Positions 33,463 to 44,571 of a stretch of DNA of 64,000 nucleotides are shown piece by piece. Position 1 is the stretch's first letter; each line of letters begins with the position of its first letter. The notes under the pieces were generated by a model, which worked only from the letters and a program-made list of their open reading frames with translations, did not search any database and was not told where the DNA came from. A program made the translations under genes and the position numbers. Source of the DNA: Nymphaea colorata (Eukaryota > Streptophyta > Magnoliopsida > Nymphaeales > Nymphaeaceae); NCBI RefSeq assembly GCF_008831285.2, contig NC_045139.1:1346204-1410203 (forward strand), in the 5' to 3' direction.

Positions 33463-33720
33463 CATGTTAAGCTTCATGAAGAACTTGAAAAGAAAATCAA
33501 GCACAACGAGGGCAGACGAAGTTGCAGTGGTATATATAAACAGAGGATATGCATGGTTATCTAAACTAAAGCATGTTAAACTTCATGAAGAACTTGAAAA
33601 GAAAATCAAGCACGAGGAGGGCAGACGAAGTTGCAGTGGTTCGCCATTAATATCTACCGCGACTTTTTTTCACTTGAGACGTTTGGCCTCCGACAATTGG
33701 TGCCCTCATGTCTTTTCCCC
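30720..33720. repeat. Spacer unit R3, copy 2
   Basis: A paralogue of 21300-23720, with the same order of markers (ACCAAAAGTGTGCATTGAAC, TAAGATTAATTGGATACTAG, ACAAGCTTTTAAGATGAGTA, AAGCATGTTAAACTTCAT). No gene was found. Confidence 0.65.
33360..33640 (+). repeat. Three tandem ~70-bp units with a peptide-like frame
   Basis: Units at 33360-33428, 33460-33530 and 33568-33640 each contain AAAGCATGTTAAACTTCAT, GAACTTGAAAAGAAAATCAA and GGGCAGACGAAGTTGCAGT. They are separated by a (TA)n run and a TATATAAACAGAGGATATGC linker. Read in one frame each gives KHVKLHEELEKKIKH. Single copies occur at about 23512 and 47514. No protein family is recognised. Confidence 0.75.
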
Positions 33721-33995
33721 AAGCATTCAGATCGGCCTCTAACAAAAGGACACTAGAAATTTTCATTCAATTTGGAGCTTCCTTTTTAACTAAGGGATTT
33801 TGTGTACTCTCTCTCTCTCTCACCCCCCACTCATTGTCTCTTCTCACTCTCTAAATTAATTAATTTCATTAAGCAGATGAAGTGTATCGATTGCTTTCAT
33901 ATATAGACAGGTTTTTCCACCAAAAAAAGAAAACCATTTAGAATGAACGTGAAAGATCATGAAAATGCATGCATGTGACATGGGATACATGTGGT

Positions 33996-34065
33996 GCTTG
34001 AATAGGTTGGCCAACTTGAAACGATTGCACGAGATGACCCATGCTATCTGCACATGGCCTACCCA
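33996..34065 (-). promoter_or_regulatory. Orphan P1 module
   Basis: GCTTGAATAGGTTGGCCAAC, TTGAAACGATTGCACGAGAT and TATCTGCACATGGCC, without a minus-strand gene to its left. Confidence 0.55.
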
Positions 34066-34924
34066 CTGTACTTAGTTCTCAAATTCTTCTTTTGTCCGAT
34101 GCCCATGCATGCTTACAAACCTGGTTAGGTGCACCATATTGGTGCATGATTTTTTGTGCGTTAATATGGTTAATGATTAAAATATCTTTAATTCACACTG
34201 AAAAACAAAACTTTTGGTAGAGACAAGATTGAAAATAGAAAAAGTAAAAGCAATGAAGGACATTTTTTATTAAATTACCAAGATGTCCTTCCCTCCTTTA
34301 CTACGTGCACACGTAACTTTCTCTCAATTATATATACATAACTTTGTTCTCCCCCTCACTCCGTTTCTTTCTCTTTCTACATGCATACATACATGCATGC
34401 ATACATCTATACCTACATACATGTAACAAAAATAAATCCTTATGCAAGATAAGCATTTGGATACATCCAAATGCTCGAAAAGCGATTAATGAATTAATAG
34501 AAAAAAAAATAAAAGCACCAAAACATAAGATGCGTTGCTGCTTGCAGTCATCTATGAACATCTAAAAGCTTCTAAGGAGCACCATCACCTACATTAATGA
34601 GATGTCACATTTCCACCATTTATTTTGGGTGGTTCAATTCCATGCAACGTTCTCATTTAGTTTAGCCTGAAATTAATTCCATGCATGGGTGCATCATCTA
34701 TGGTGTGACCATTAATTGACAAGGGCAGGGGCAACATGAGACAATCAGTTGGATGCAATTAATATTTCAACTAGGCATTGTTATCTTAATTACCTATCTC
34801 GTCATGGATAATCAGCATCCACCCAACTACCTGGGAATCGCAAACTTGGGAAGCTCCACCGTCTTACTTTATTTGGCTAACTAAATTGACCTGCTGCAGC
34901 TTGATCACAACTTCAGACTTTGTT

Positions 34925-34968
<44 letters not shown>

Positions 34969-35986
34969 AGAGTTGTAATTGTCATGCATGGACCAGTACC
35001 TTACTTATAAGCGCAATTGCTTTAAGCCAATTGAAGTTAGGCTGGACCGCCTCACTAAATGCAATTACTTGTTCAATGCAGGCAAAAGAATTGACTGAGC
35101 CATGTGGGTAGCTAACATGGGTAGCATCTATTGCGATAGTTTAAGTTGGTAGACAATTCATGCATTCAGGACTCTTAAGCATCGTCTTTACTGAACAATA
35201 TTGTGGCCTTAATGTCTTCATCAACTAATTTGGCAAACGCAAATTATCAGAGACCCATGTCTGTATACCTTGAAAGTGATTGGTACATTTCACCTGACTA
35301 AGAAAGGGTTCAATCAAATAACAATTTAGAAATGAAACCGCATTAATTATGAATGCAAAGACTAAGAGCCGACTATATATTAGGCTGATAACATGATAAC
35401 CTATCTCCTTCTGATTTCCAAGGAATTAATACATTTCTGAAAATGGGCGTGCATCGCAGGTTGCTTTCAGAAAAATTGTGAAGGTGTTATGGGTCATATA
35501 CTGTATGACCAAAAAGCCCATGCTAATTGCTGAAATTCGTAAAGAACTTAATATCATTTTTAGAAAGCTAAGTCATAAAAACGTAATATATATAATAAAC
35601 AAACACTTCCGATCATCCCGCTTAAACTAATAACGAGTATATATATACATACATATATATATATTAAAATATGTGAGTGTAGTCAAGTCAAAATTTTTAT
35701 TTAGAACAAGTTTTTAATCCAAACATAACAAATGTCATCCATTGGGTTTGTTTAGTAAAAATCAGCTTTTGAGTTGCTCAAGTGCAGCGTGGATGTTAAA
35801 ATTTCAATCTGGTTATTATCGACAGCTGAAGATGCATCAGATTTTTTGAGCTAAAAAAATGTATACAATTTTCTGTAAGAAACACAACTTCCCGTAAGCA
35901 GCTTCGTGCATGGATTTTGTCTCTTAATTTCCTGTTGCTTTTCCCTCCAAAATGGCTTATTTTTTATGTCTGTAACCGTTGTTGTT

Positions 35987-36246
35987 GCGTTAATGGCCGC
36001 CATCATTCCAGAACGACTGCAAGAATTCGTGCATTAATTGTTACAAATTCAATCGCAGTCACGGGCCAACCAAGACGATGCTGAAAGTTTGTTCTGAAAG
36101 CTACTGCGTGCCGAAGATGGTGGTTGATAAGGGGAGAGATATTATCATGTCACAGTGCTATCCACTTCTCACGTGGGATTCAAAACAGTGCATGACCTTT
36201 AATTCGTGTGCTCTACAACTTGCTACCTTGCACCCATGCATCTCAG
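35987..36246 (+). promoter_or_regulatory. P2 block of copy 7, distal duplicate
   Basis: ATGGCCGCCATCATTCCAGA, ACGACTGCAAGAATTCGTGC, ACGGGCCAACCAAGACGATG and GATGGTGGTTGATAAGGGG. It is followed by about 320 bp before the second P2 block. Confidence 0.55.
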
Positions 36247-36567
36247 TGCATGTCACAGTGTCTTCTTGTGAATCGTTTGATGAACATAAGATGCCAATCT
36301 GTCTCATCCTTTTACTGACAGGTGCATTGGAAGTTGGAGCCAAATACTTGGTCCGTTCATGTATGAACAACAATTGCATGGTTAGCTTTAATTCTTTAAC
36401 AGAAAAACGAAAATCCCACTCATTATACACTTTTCTGTAGCAAACACAACTTCCCTTAAGCAGTTTCGCGCAGTCCCCTTAAGAAACACAACTCAAAAGT
36501 TATTTTAATTTCCTGTTGCTTTCCCTCCCAATCTGACTTAATTTTTATGTTTGCAACCGTTGCTGTT

Positions 36568-36890
36568 GTATTATATGGCTGCCATGATTCCAGCGCGACT
36601 GCAAGAATTTGTGCATTAATTCCTACAAATTGAATCGCAGTCACGGGCCAACCAACACGATGCTGAAAGTTTGTTCTGAAAGCTACTGCATGCCGAAGAT
36701 GGTGGTTGATAAGGGGAGAGAGATTATCATGTCACAGTGCTATCCTCTTCTCACGTGGGATTCAAAACAGTGCATGACCTTTAATTCGTGTAATCTACAA
36801 CCTGCTACCTTGCACCCATGCATCTCACTGGGTAATCAAAATTAATGGGTAGAGATATTCGAACATGGCAACTTGACTGGCGGCGTTCGG
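36568..36890 (+). promoter_or_regulatory. P2 block of copy 7, proximal duplicate
   Basis: ATGGCTGCCATGATTCCAGC, GCGACTGCAAGAATTTGTGC, GGGCCAACCAACACGATGCT and GATGGTGGTTGATAAGGGG. It is the nearer of two tandem P2 blocks and is collinear with the single block in front of copies 4, 5 and 13. Confidence 0.6.
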
Positions 36891-37055
36891 AAGAGAAAGT
36901 GAGTACGCAGAGCAATTGAGATGGGCCATGTGCAGCAGCTAGAAAATTGCTTTGGCATCTTGTTAGTTGAATGTCAATGAAAGCAACTGATACACTTCAA
37001 CATGACCAGGGGGAGAGAGTGAGAGAGATATGGGTAGAAGGCAGACCATGGTTGC

Positions 37056-37063
37056 TATAAATA
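37056..37063 (+). promoter_or_regulatory. TATA box of DUF538 copy 7
   Basis: TATAAATA in TTGCTATAAATAGGC, 100 bp before the ATG. Confidence 0.8.
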
Positions 37064-37155
37064 GGCTTAGGAGCTCCCAATTTCTTCACCAAATCAAAGA
37101 GTTAGTTCACTTATCTGGAGAGAGTGAGAGAAAGAGGAACAGAGAGACAGAAAGA

Positions 37156-37578
37156 ATGGTTTCTCAAGTGATTGATTCCATGAGAGAGAGAGCTGAGATC
37201 TTTGTTGGAGAGATTGAGTGCCAAAAGAAGGCAATCCAAGTCCTTCATGAGTTCAGTATCCCAGGGGGACTCCTCCCTCTAGACAATATAGTAGAAATTG
37301 GTATAGTCCGATCTGAAGGCTTCATATGGCTCCGGCAGAGGAAGAAGAAGGACCATTACTTCGAGCAGATTAGCAGGAGTGTCTCGTTTGCAGCAGAAAT
37401 CACTGCGTTCATTGAGCCTCGACGGATGAAGAAGGTGACTGGTGTGAAGGCAAAGGAGCTCCTTCTCTGGATTGGGGTCTCTGAGATGTTGGTGGACAAC
37501 TCAAAATCCGGGAATATCCAGTTTAAAACACATACTGGCATTTCCCGATCATTTCCTGTTTCAGCTTTTGTAAACTGA
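37156..37578 (+). CDS. DUF538 protein, copy 7 (group B)
   Basis: This encodes 140 residues in a single exon. Marks are EIFVGEIECQKKAIQVLHEF, SIPGGLLPLDN and EQISRSVSFAAEITAF. It is nearly identical in DNA to copy 13 (56659) over the first 345 or so coding bases, the one difference seen being RQRKKK for RQKKKK. The last 80 bases then diverge (DNSKSGNIQF..FVN against DNSNSGNVQF..FVY). Directly after the stop, a second, imperfect copy of its own last ~95 bp follows. It is convergent with copy 8, whose stop is 1.5 kb downstream. Confidence 0.93.
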   Translation: MVSQVIDSMRERAEIFVGEIECQKKAIQVLHEFSIPGGLLPLDNIVEIGIVRSEGFIWLRQRKKKDHYFEQISRSVSFAAEITAFIEPRRMKKVTGVKAKELLLWIGVSEMLVDNSKSGNIQFKTHTGISRSFPVSAFVN

Positions 37579-37591
37579 AAAGATGATGGGC

Positions 37592-37687
37592 ATTGGACAA
37601 CTCAAATTCGGGAATACCCAGTTTAAAGCACATACTAGGATTTCCCGATCATTTTCTGTTTCAGCTTTTGTAAACTGAAAAGACGAG
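37592..37687 (+). pseudogene. Duplicated 3' tail of copy 7
   Basis: GACAACTCAAATTCGGGAAT, CCCAGTTTAAAGCACATACT, TTTCCCGATCATTTTCTGTT and the stop context TTTTGTAAACTGAAAAGA repeat the end of copy 7 about 100 bp downstream. It lies after the stop codon, so it is a 3'-UTR repeat without a start. Confidence 0.85.
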
Positions 37688-39078
37688 AAAAAAAATGAAA
37701 TTTAAGTAGTCAAGAAAAACATGATGCCCTTTTGCATTCATACCTTTTTCTCTGTTCTTATGAATGTGTGTCTAGCTCTTCGTCATAAGACATGAAGACG
37801 GTTCATATTCCGATTCCGATTGAGTTTGAGTTGATGATACTACCATTGCACCAAAGTCTAGAAAGAAAACTATTTGCTGTTAATTCTTGAGGAATTCTCA
37901 AAATTTTATAAGATTGGTTCAACGTTTTTTTTCAATCAATTGTTTTTTCCCTCTCTAATCCTTTTACCAGGTTAGGTTTTTTCCTTATACCCTGGTTTTG
38001 TACAACCATTAATACTTCATAGTTGCTACTTTAGGCATGATGGCATTGGAAGATTTGACACGGCCATGTTCAGCATACTATAAAGAGATGACAATGAAAG
38101 TTAACATGGTTTTCTTGGGCTTGATGCTTTGAATATTATTAAAGAGTCTCACATCGCCAACGATTTGAAGTTGCGGCTTCCAATTAATCGAATAAAACTA
38201 AGAGGAATTCTAACTTATTCATCGCAAGGTTGAGCTTATATCCCGAGCAAGATCAGCTGCTAAGAATGAAACGTAACAGAGCAATTAGGCAAGGCCAAAA
38301 CGAGAAGCCCTGGCTGTTGAATTTCGCTGCTTGTATAAGAAAATTTGTTACAGATGAATGGCTGAGATGAAAGAATGACAAATTATAGCTATACTGCATT
38401 CTAGAATGTTCTAACTTCTACTTGATCCCTACTGAGAACACATTATGTACATAATGTACATAACTTGATTCGTTAGTAGACAGACAGTGACGGAACAGAG
38501 TGCCAAGACGAGAGTGGGAGATGATGCACCGCAGATTTGGGGCTGAAGTTAAACCAGAAACCCAATTCTAACACTTTCACACACAACACATATTTTCCTT
38601 TTTTTTTGTATGCAACTCAAAAACTCTGGCGACAAGCATGATTCTTCTAGCTCTGTGCAGTCTCTCTTGAAGGTGACCTTCCTTACTCCTCTAATGATAC
38701 ATAGGTGAACAGAGCATCTCTCTCTTTATCTCTGTTATTTTCTCTCTTTACATAGTACTTTCATTTCATAGATTCTGTCAGATATTTGCTTAAAGAGGCG
38801 CACAATAAGGCTATTCTGCTCATTGGCTTTTTGCTTGTCTTGCCGTTTATAATCTCTTTCCTGCTAGAAATGTCTTTTTTTTTCCACTAGAAATGTATTT
38901 TTTTTCTCTTTTTTCTGAAGAGGAAATAAGTTGTTGATTTGAAGATTGAATTCGAAATCTTTCGGCAGAGAAAGGCTTGATGCGTATAAGCATGTAAAAG
39001 AAAATGAATTGACCAAAATGCATTACATGATCACCAGTTGACCTCTATCTGTAATTGAAGTATTCGACAATTATTTAT

Positions 39079-39501
39079 TTATAGCAAAAATGCTGATACA
39101 GGGAAGGATCGGGAAATCCCAGTGTGTGTCTTAAACTGGACATTCCCGCAATTGGAGTTATCCACCAACATCTCAGCAACCCCAATCCAGAGAAGGAGCT
39201 CCTTTGCCTTCACTCCAGTCACCTTCTTCATCCGTCGAGGCTCAATGAATGCCGTGACTTCTGCAGCAAAAGAAACACTCCGACCAATTTGCTCAAAATA
39301 ATGGTCCTTCTTCTTCTTCTGTCGGATCCATATGAAGCCCTCAGATCTGACTAACCCGATCTCGACTATGTTGTCGAGAGGGAGGAGTCCTCTGGGGATA
39401 TTGAACTCATCAAGGAGCTGGATGGCTCTCTTTTGACACTCTATCTCACCTACACAGATTTCTGCCCTCTTTCTCATTGATTCGAACACTTGAGAAACCA
39501 T
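39079..39501 (-). CDS. DUF538 protein, copy 8 (group A)
   Basis: This encodes 140 residues in a single exon on the minus strand. It starts MVSQVFESMRKRAEICVGE; two extra in-frame residues (MR) precede it, but MVSQ is the conserved start. It is the duplicate of copy 6, with S for P at residue 8, K for E in SMRKRAE, QKRAIQ for QKKAIQ, WIRQKKKK for WIRQTKKK and GVAEML for GVSEML. It keeps NSNCGNVQF and the SAFLL end. Confidence 0.92.
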   Translation of the reverse strand: MVSQVFESMRKRAEICVGEIECQKRAIQLLDEFNIPRGLLPLDNIVEIGLVRSEGFIWIRQKKKKDHYFEQIGRSVSFAAEVTAFIEPRRMKKVTGVKAKELLLWIGVAEMLVDNSNCGNVQFKTHTGISRSFPVSAFLL

Positions 39502-39603
39502 TCTCACTATTTGCCTCTCTCTGCTAGCTGAAGCTCTCTCTGTTCGTTTTTTGTGCGTTGGTGAACTAATAGATGGATGATGAAACTGTCTCCCAGTGTG
39601 CCA

Positions 39604-39611
39604 TATTTATA
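39604..39611 (-). promoter_or_regulatory. TATA box of DUF538 copy 8
   Basis: TATAAATA on the minus strand, about 105 bp before the ATG at 39501. Confidence 0.8.
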
Positions 39612-39781
39612 TGCGTCTCTCTCTCTCTCTTAGCAGACAAGTTGGGCTCCGTAGATCTTTGTAAGCAGCCATGTGAGTTGTATATAACAATTTAGTGCTG
39701 CATCGTCCAAAAAAAGCAGCTGAAAGGGACCACAAGTGATGAATCTTCAGATATAAGCATGTTAGAGGTTCAGCTCGCTCA

Positions 39782-39845
39782 ATTGAATAGGTTGGCCAAA
39801 TTGTGGAGTTGGACATAAGATGGCACATGGACTAGCCAATTGTTC
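39782..39845 (-). promoter_or_regulatory. P1 upstream module of copy 8
   Basis: ATTGAATAGGTTGGCCAAAT, GGAGTTGGACATAAGATGGC and ACATGGACTAGCCAATTG. Confidence 0.65.
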
Positions 39846-40870
39846 TTCTAACATCCATTCACTCACCAATCACTGTCAAGTTGTAATGGCTGAATAGGCA
39901 ACCATGTAAGTTAACACATGGCCCTGTTGCCTCTCTCTCTCTGTCTCTCTCTCTAAACCAAACTCTGGAAACCTTGTAGTCCATCTTCAAACTGTCTTTT
40001 CACTGAACTCAGTTATGTATATGCTTAATTCGTTTTCTAACAAGGTTTCTGGAAATGTAAAAACTAGGTTTTGCCTGTTTGGATGGCAATTGAGAACCAG
40101 TTCTTCACTTCATGCATCCTAGTTTTTGCTTGGAGTGTCAAAACAGGCTTTCTAGGAATTTAACGAGCCGTTGTCCACCTGAAAGAAAAAGTTCCAGTCT
40201 GAAAAAACTGTCTATTCTGAAAAACCTTGTACAAATCCCATCCACAGGTTCAAATTTGAGAAGCACAAAGAAATTGTTTGTTTAACTCACTGTTAAGGTT
40301 TGATCTGTAAACATATTTTTATGTGTATATGTGTAGCTTTATAGTCTTAGAAATCAGACACTTGAGTCAATTTTATAACTCTTGGCATAAAAGAGGAGAT
40401 CTGTACTTAGATATTGGGATTTAATGGGCCTTCACCTCAAAGTTTTAGGCTGTGAAAGAGGCAACTGCAGGTGCATGCACGTCAATGCTACCTAGCTTCT
40501 CCATTGTTAAAAAAGATACATGTACTTCTGGAAATTATATTACAGCTAAACACTCAAGCAACCAAGCGTCTAATCCAGCACAGTTGTAGCAGTACATGGA
40601 AAACTACAAAATGGGACAAACAAGTGGAACTAAAATGTTGATGGATTTTGTTTAATTAAGCGCAACTGCCCGCATGAACATTTGGACAATTTAATGCTGC
40701 TATTAGAATGTATAATTGTGTCCATTGTGGAAGCCACTACTCTTTGGACGTGAGATCATAAGCACAAATATTGACCAGGTTGCACTCATCCTTTGGAATG
40801 TAATAGGTCTCCACATAAGCTCTATGAACCCTAGGGGTGGTGGGCATTTGGAAGAGGCAAATGCTTCTCT

Positions 40871-41348
40871 TTGAGGGGGTGAAGATGAACCACTCACCCT
40901 AAATTAGAAGAAAAAAAACCATAAATATTGCTGTATTTTCAAAATATTACAATATTAACCAAAAAATAAGAAAACAAAAAATGAAACACAGCCATATTTC
41001 TGAAATGATTTTTTCATTTATTTTTCTATTTCATTTTCTGTTTTTATTTTTTTCAACTTTTATTTGATTGCTTTATTTCCTCTTGTTTTAGGCATTTATC
41101 GTGGCCTCTTAAATGCAATAAAATACTGATTAGTTTTTTCATTTCCTGTAGTATTACCTAACATTTTGATGTTTTATTTTTTAAAAAAACTCCAAGTTCT
41201 TCAAATCATTTTCCTGAGAAAAACAACTTAGCTGAAAACTACCCGAGAAAACCTCGCCGATAAAAACCCAGGAACGAAATTTGTGGCTTGTGGCTACGGA
41301 TGGAACTAGAGGTCGACCTCCACGCCATTTACAGCAGCTGTAGCTACA

Positions 41349-41408
<60 letters not shown>

Positions 41409-42462
41409 AGCTGCCATATGGTAGATTTTTGTTCAATAAAAAGTTACTTGAAATATACATACCGATTGCTTTCATGGTTTTTATGTGGGCAGGTTACCTT
41501 CTCCGTACGTAACCTAGAATGCATGCGTGAAAGTGTCTTTGACAACCATCAATCTGCAAGTGTAATGCTTTACAAATATTGTGACTGTGTGGTCCATGCC
41601 TAACTAGCTGCACATGGCCTAGTTAATTCTTCCATATGCACTTGGTCTCTGCTACATTTTACAGAGTTGCAGTAGGTGCCCATGCCTACCTGTGGTTAAT
41701 TATCTCGTGGCGGTGTATCTATCATGTCAATTCATCTGTATGACCTCATTCACTCTCTCATATCTTACATCGAGATGGTTGATGTTTCGATCACCACCTC
41801 AATCACTTTCAATCCTTTGTTAGATGCATGGTGAAGTCTGATTCCCATAAAAACAAAGTATTTTGTTAACTTTTGTTATCATCTTATAAGGCCTACATTG
41901 TATATGCTGCACATGGCCTTGTCAAATCTTCCAACTGCACCATATTCAGTGTAGCAACCATGAAGTACTAAAGGTTGTACAATACCAGCAAAAATCTTCA
42001 GCTAAGATCAAACATTAGAGGGGAAAAGAAAAACAGAAAGCTGTGTATACATACACAGTACTCAATAGACTTATAGTTTTATTCTTTTCAAATCTGAAGC
42101 CATGCGTGGACATGAGTTTTTTACAGAACAGAACTCTACTTCCTGCCGTCAAGTTTATCAGATCCCCGAAAAGCTGGTTAATTAATAATTATCCAAACAA
42201 AAAAAATTCATTCAGATCAAGTGAACAATAGGTTTTCAGTTGCCATATGTCTAAGAAAAGCAAGCAGCCTATACATAACTAGCAGTTTTAGTGAAAACCT
42301 ACTTGAATTAGATGACTTATCTAAATGTGCCCTGAACTGTTTTCAGAGTTTAGTTTAATAATAGAGACAGAAAGGAGAAGGAAGGAAGGGGGAGTCGAAG
42401 TCGGGCCTTACCTAACATGCCTCTTTAGCTATTGCAACATGACTTTGATGTTTGGTGAAGAA
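40871..42462. other. Spacer before copy 9
   Basis: An AT-rich, mostly array-unrelated stretch (40900-41280) is followed by a 55-bp (TC)n microsatellite at 41353-41407. Then comes sequence resembling the promoter-side spacer of copies 1-3: CACATGGCCTAGTTAATTC near 41612, and 41860-41960, which matches 14084-14180. No gene was seen. Confidence 0.5.
41353..41407. repeat. (TC)n microsatellite, ~55 bp
   Basis: A pure CT dinucleotide run. Confidence 0.95.
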
Positions 42463-42525
42463 CAATTGACTAGTCCATGTGCCACCTTATATCCAACTCC
42501 ACAACTTGGCCGACCTATTTAAGTG
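42463..42525 (+). promoter_or_regulatory. P1 upstream module of copy 9
   Basis: CAATTGACTAGTCCATGTGC, TATATCCAACTCCACAACTT and GGCCGACCTATTTAAGTG. It is the exact reverse orientation of the modules on the minus-strand genes, so it keeps its direction relative to the gene. Confidence 0.65.
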
Positions 42526-42653
42526 AGAAAACTGAACCTCTTCATTCAGGGTCCTTTTCATCCACTGCCATGAAAGAGATGGATCCAGCCTGCATGGCCG
42601 CTTACAAGGATCTATCAGACACCAACCTGTCTGCTAAGAGAGAGAGAGAGGCA

Positions 42654-42661
42654 TATAAATA
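42654..42661 (+). promoter_or_regulatory. TATA box of DUF538 copy 9
   Basis: TATAAATA in GCATATAAATATGGC, 99 bp before the ATG at 42753. Confidence 0.8.
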
Positions 42662-42752
42662 TGGCACACTGGAAGACGGTTTCATCATCCATCTACTAGT
42701 TCACCAACGTACAAAAAGAAACAGAGAGAGAGAGCTAGCAGAGAGATCAGAG

Positions 42753-43175
42753 ATGGTTTCTCAAGTGATTGATTCAATGAGAGAGAGAGCTGAAATCTGT
42801 ATAGGTGAGATAGAGTGTCAAAAGAGAGCCATCCAGCTCCTTGATGAATTCAATATTCCAAGAGGACTCCTCCCTTTGGAGAACATAGTAGAGATTGGGT
42901 TAGTCCCATCTGAAGGCTTCATATGGCTCCGGCAGAAGAAGAAGAAGGACCATTACTTTGAGCAAATTGGTCGGAGTGTTTCATTTGCTGCAGAGGTCAC
43001 GGCATTCGTCAAGCCTCGTCGGATGAAGAAGGTGACTGGTGTGAAGGCAAAGGAGCTTCTTCTCTGGATTGGGGTCTCGGAGATGTTGGTGGATAACTGC
43101 AATTCTGGGAATATCCAGTTTAAGACACATACTGGGATTTCCCGGTCTTTCCCTGTATCGGCGTTCGTTCAATAA
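42753..43175 (+). CDS. DUF538 protein, copy 9 (group A)
   Basis: This encodes 140 residues in a single exon. Marks are EICIGEIECQKRAIQLLDEF, NIPRGLLPLENIVEIGLVP and EQIGRSVSFAAEVTAF. Private changes are LEN for LDN, AFVKPRRM for AFIEPRRM (an acidic residue replaced by lysine), DNCNSGNIQF and the end SFPVSAFVQ. The frame is open for 92 codons upstream, but that part spans the P1 module and TATA box, so MVSQ is the start. Promoter and leader match those of copies 6, 8 and 12. Confidence 0.92.
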   Translation: MVSQVIDSMRERAEICIGEIECQKRAIQLLDEFNIPRGLLPLENIVEIGLVPSEGFIWLRQKKKKDHYFEQIGRSVSFAAEVTAFVKPRRMKKVTGVKAKELLLWIGVSEMLVDNCNSGNIQFKTHTGISRSFPVSAFVQ

Positions 43176-44533
43176 AATAAATAATGATTGAAGAAGTAGC
43201 TGTGTGTCATATAAGATAATGCTATATGTTTAGATATTTTAATGCATGATCGAAATTCATTTTACACACTTACGTAGACCCAGTTTTTCTTTGCACGCGG
43301 GAAGATGTATTCAGATTAAAACTTCTAAATAAGAATTTATTGGCAATTCCTCCCTCTGTAGTTATTAGACCTCATCGGAAAATAAACTTTCTGAAGCTGG
43401 AAAGATATTATGAAGGAAAACACAAGCCAAAAGGTTGAGCGAAGACGTAATAAGCAAACTTGAATCTAGAACATTGTAGTAATTTCTGGAGTACTATAGA
43501 CGACTCCACCAAAAATCTAATCTATAGTCTCCAACTTGTCGTTTCTCCTTCTTTCCTCCTCTTTTTCTTTTGAATGACGATCGACTATGTATCAGGCCTG
43601 ATGTCTACAATAATAAATAGTATTAATTGGCGTCCTCTGATGACCAGCTCCATTGTTAAAAAAGATATATGTACTAGTGAAAATTATATTACTGGAAGGG
43701 GAGGGTGGGGTTTAGATACCTGTCAAGTTTATCAAATCCTTAAGCAACCTGGTTAATTATTAATTATCCAAACAAAAACTAGTTTAGATAAAACTGAACA
43801 ATAGGTTTTCAATTGCCATATGTCCAAACTTCTGACGGTCAAAATTTTCAGTTTCGTGAAAGGCAGGCATGCATAGTTTTCTGAAGATTATCAAAACGAG
43901 TCCTTTTCTAACATTTGACAAAAAAGTAGGCCCAAAAATTTAAAACTTCTCTGGAAGGGAATGTCATTAAAAGGGGGCTGGTATATGGTGTGAATGCATA
44001 GCTGGTGTAGGGGCCATATGCAATTAGGCCTTTAATCAAATTTTTTCATATTTACATATTGATGTTTTTTAAAAATTTAAAAATTTTATACCTAATTTTC
44101 CTAAGTTAAAATATTCTGGTTCCGCCCCTGCCACCAACTTTTCTCTGGTCAAGACATTTAAGGTGGACGTAAATAGATTTTATAACTTTTCATAACGAGG
44201 GGCGGAGGCAAGGGGGCGGCAAGGGCCTTGACTCCCTATCAAATTTTAGAAAATTTCGAAATATGTAAGTAAATTTCAGAATGTCCATTCTTACAAAAAA
44301 TTTGAAAAGTTCAATTGCAACAGTTGTTAAAATTTTAAAACTATAATTTGGCCCTTACAATAAAAAAAAGAATCCTGCCTCCACCTTAATTATCACAAAA
44401 ATTAAAATGCCAATCTTTATAAAGGGAAACACAAAGTTGTCCACTGTCATTATTTTAATGCCAGAGCTGACTTGAACTTTCATGTTACGCGTAACGAAAA
44501 ATCAGAGAAGTAGTCTACAGCTTTGAGATTATA

Positions 44534-44571
<38 letters not shown>

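Larger units (their letters stand above)
33850..37900. repeat. Three-copy block, unit 3 (carries copy 7)
   Basis: The same order as the units at 17430 and 23940. Here the P2 block itself is doubled (35987-36246 and 36568-36890), and a short AT-rich insertion after the P1 module (34130-34310) is specific to this unit. Confidence 0.8.
38000..40870. repeat. Segmental duplication R4, right unit (carries copy 8)
   Basis: The partner of 27640-30720. At about 40750-40800 it lacks the SINE-like stretch found in the left unit. Elsewhere it has small insertions such as GTTCCAGTCTGAAAAAACTG at about 40190-40215. Confidence 0.85.
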
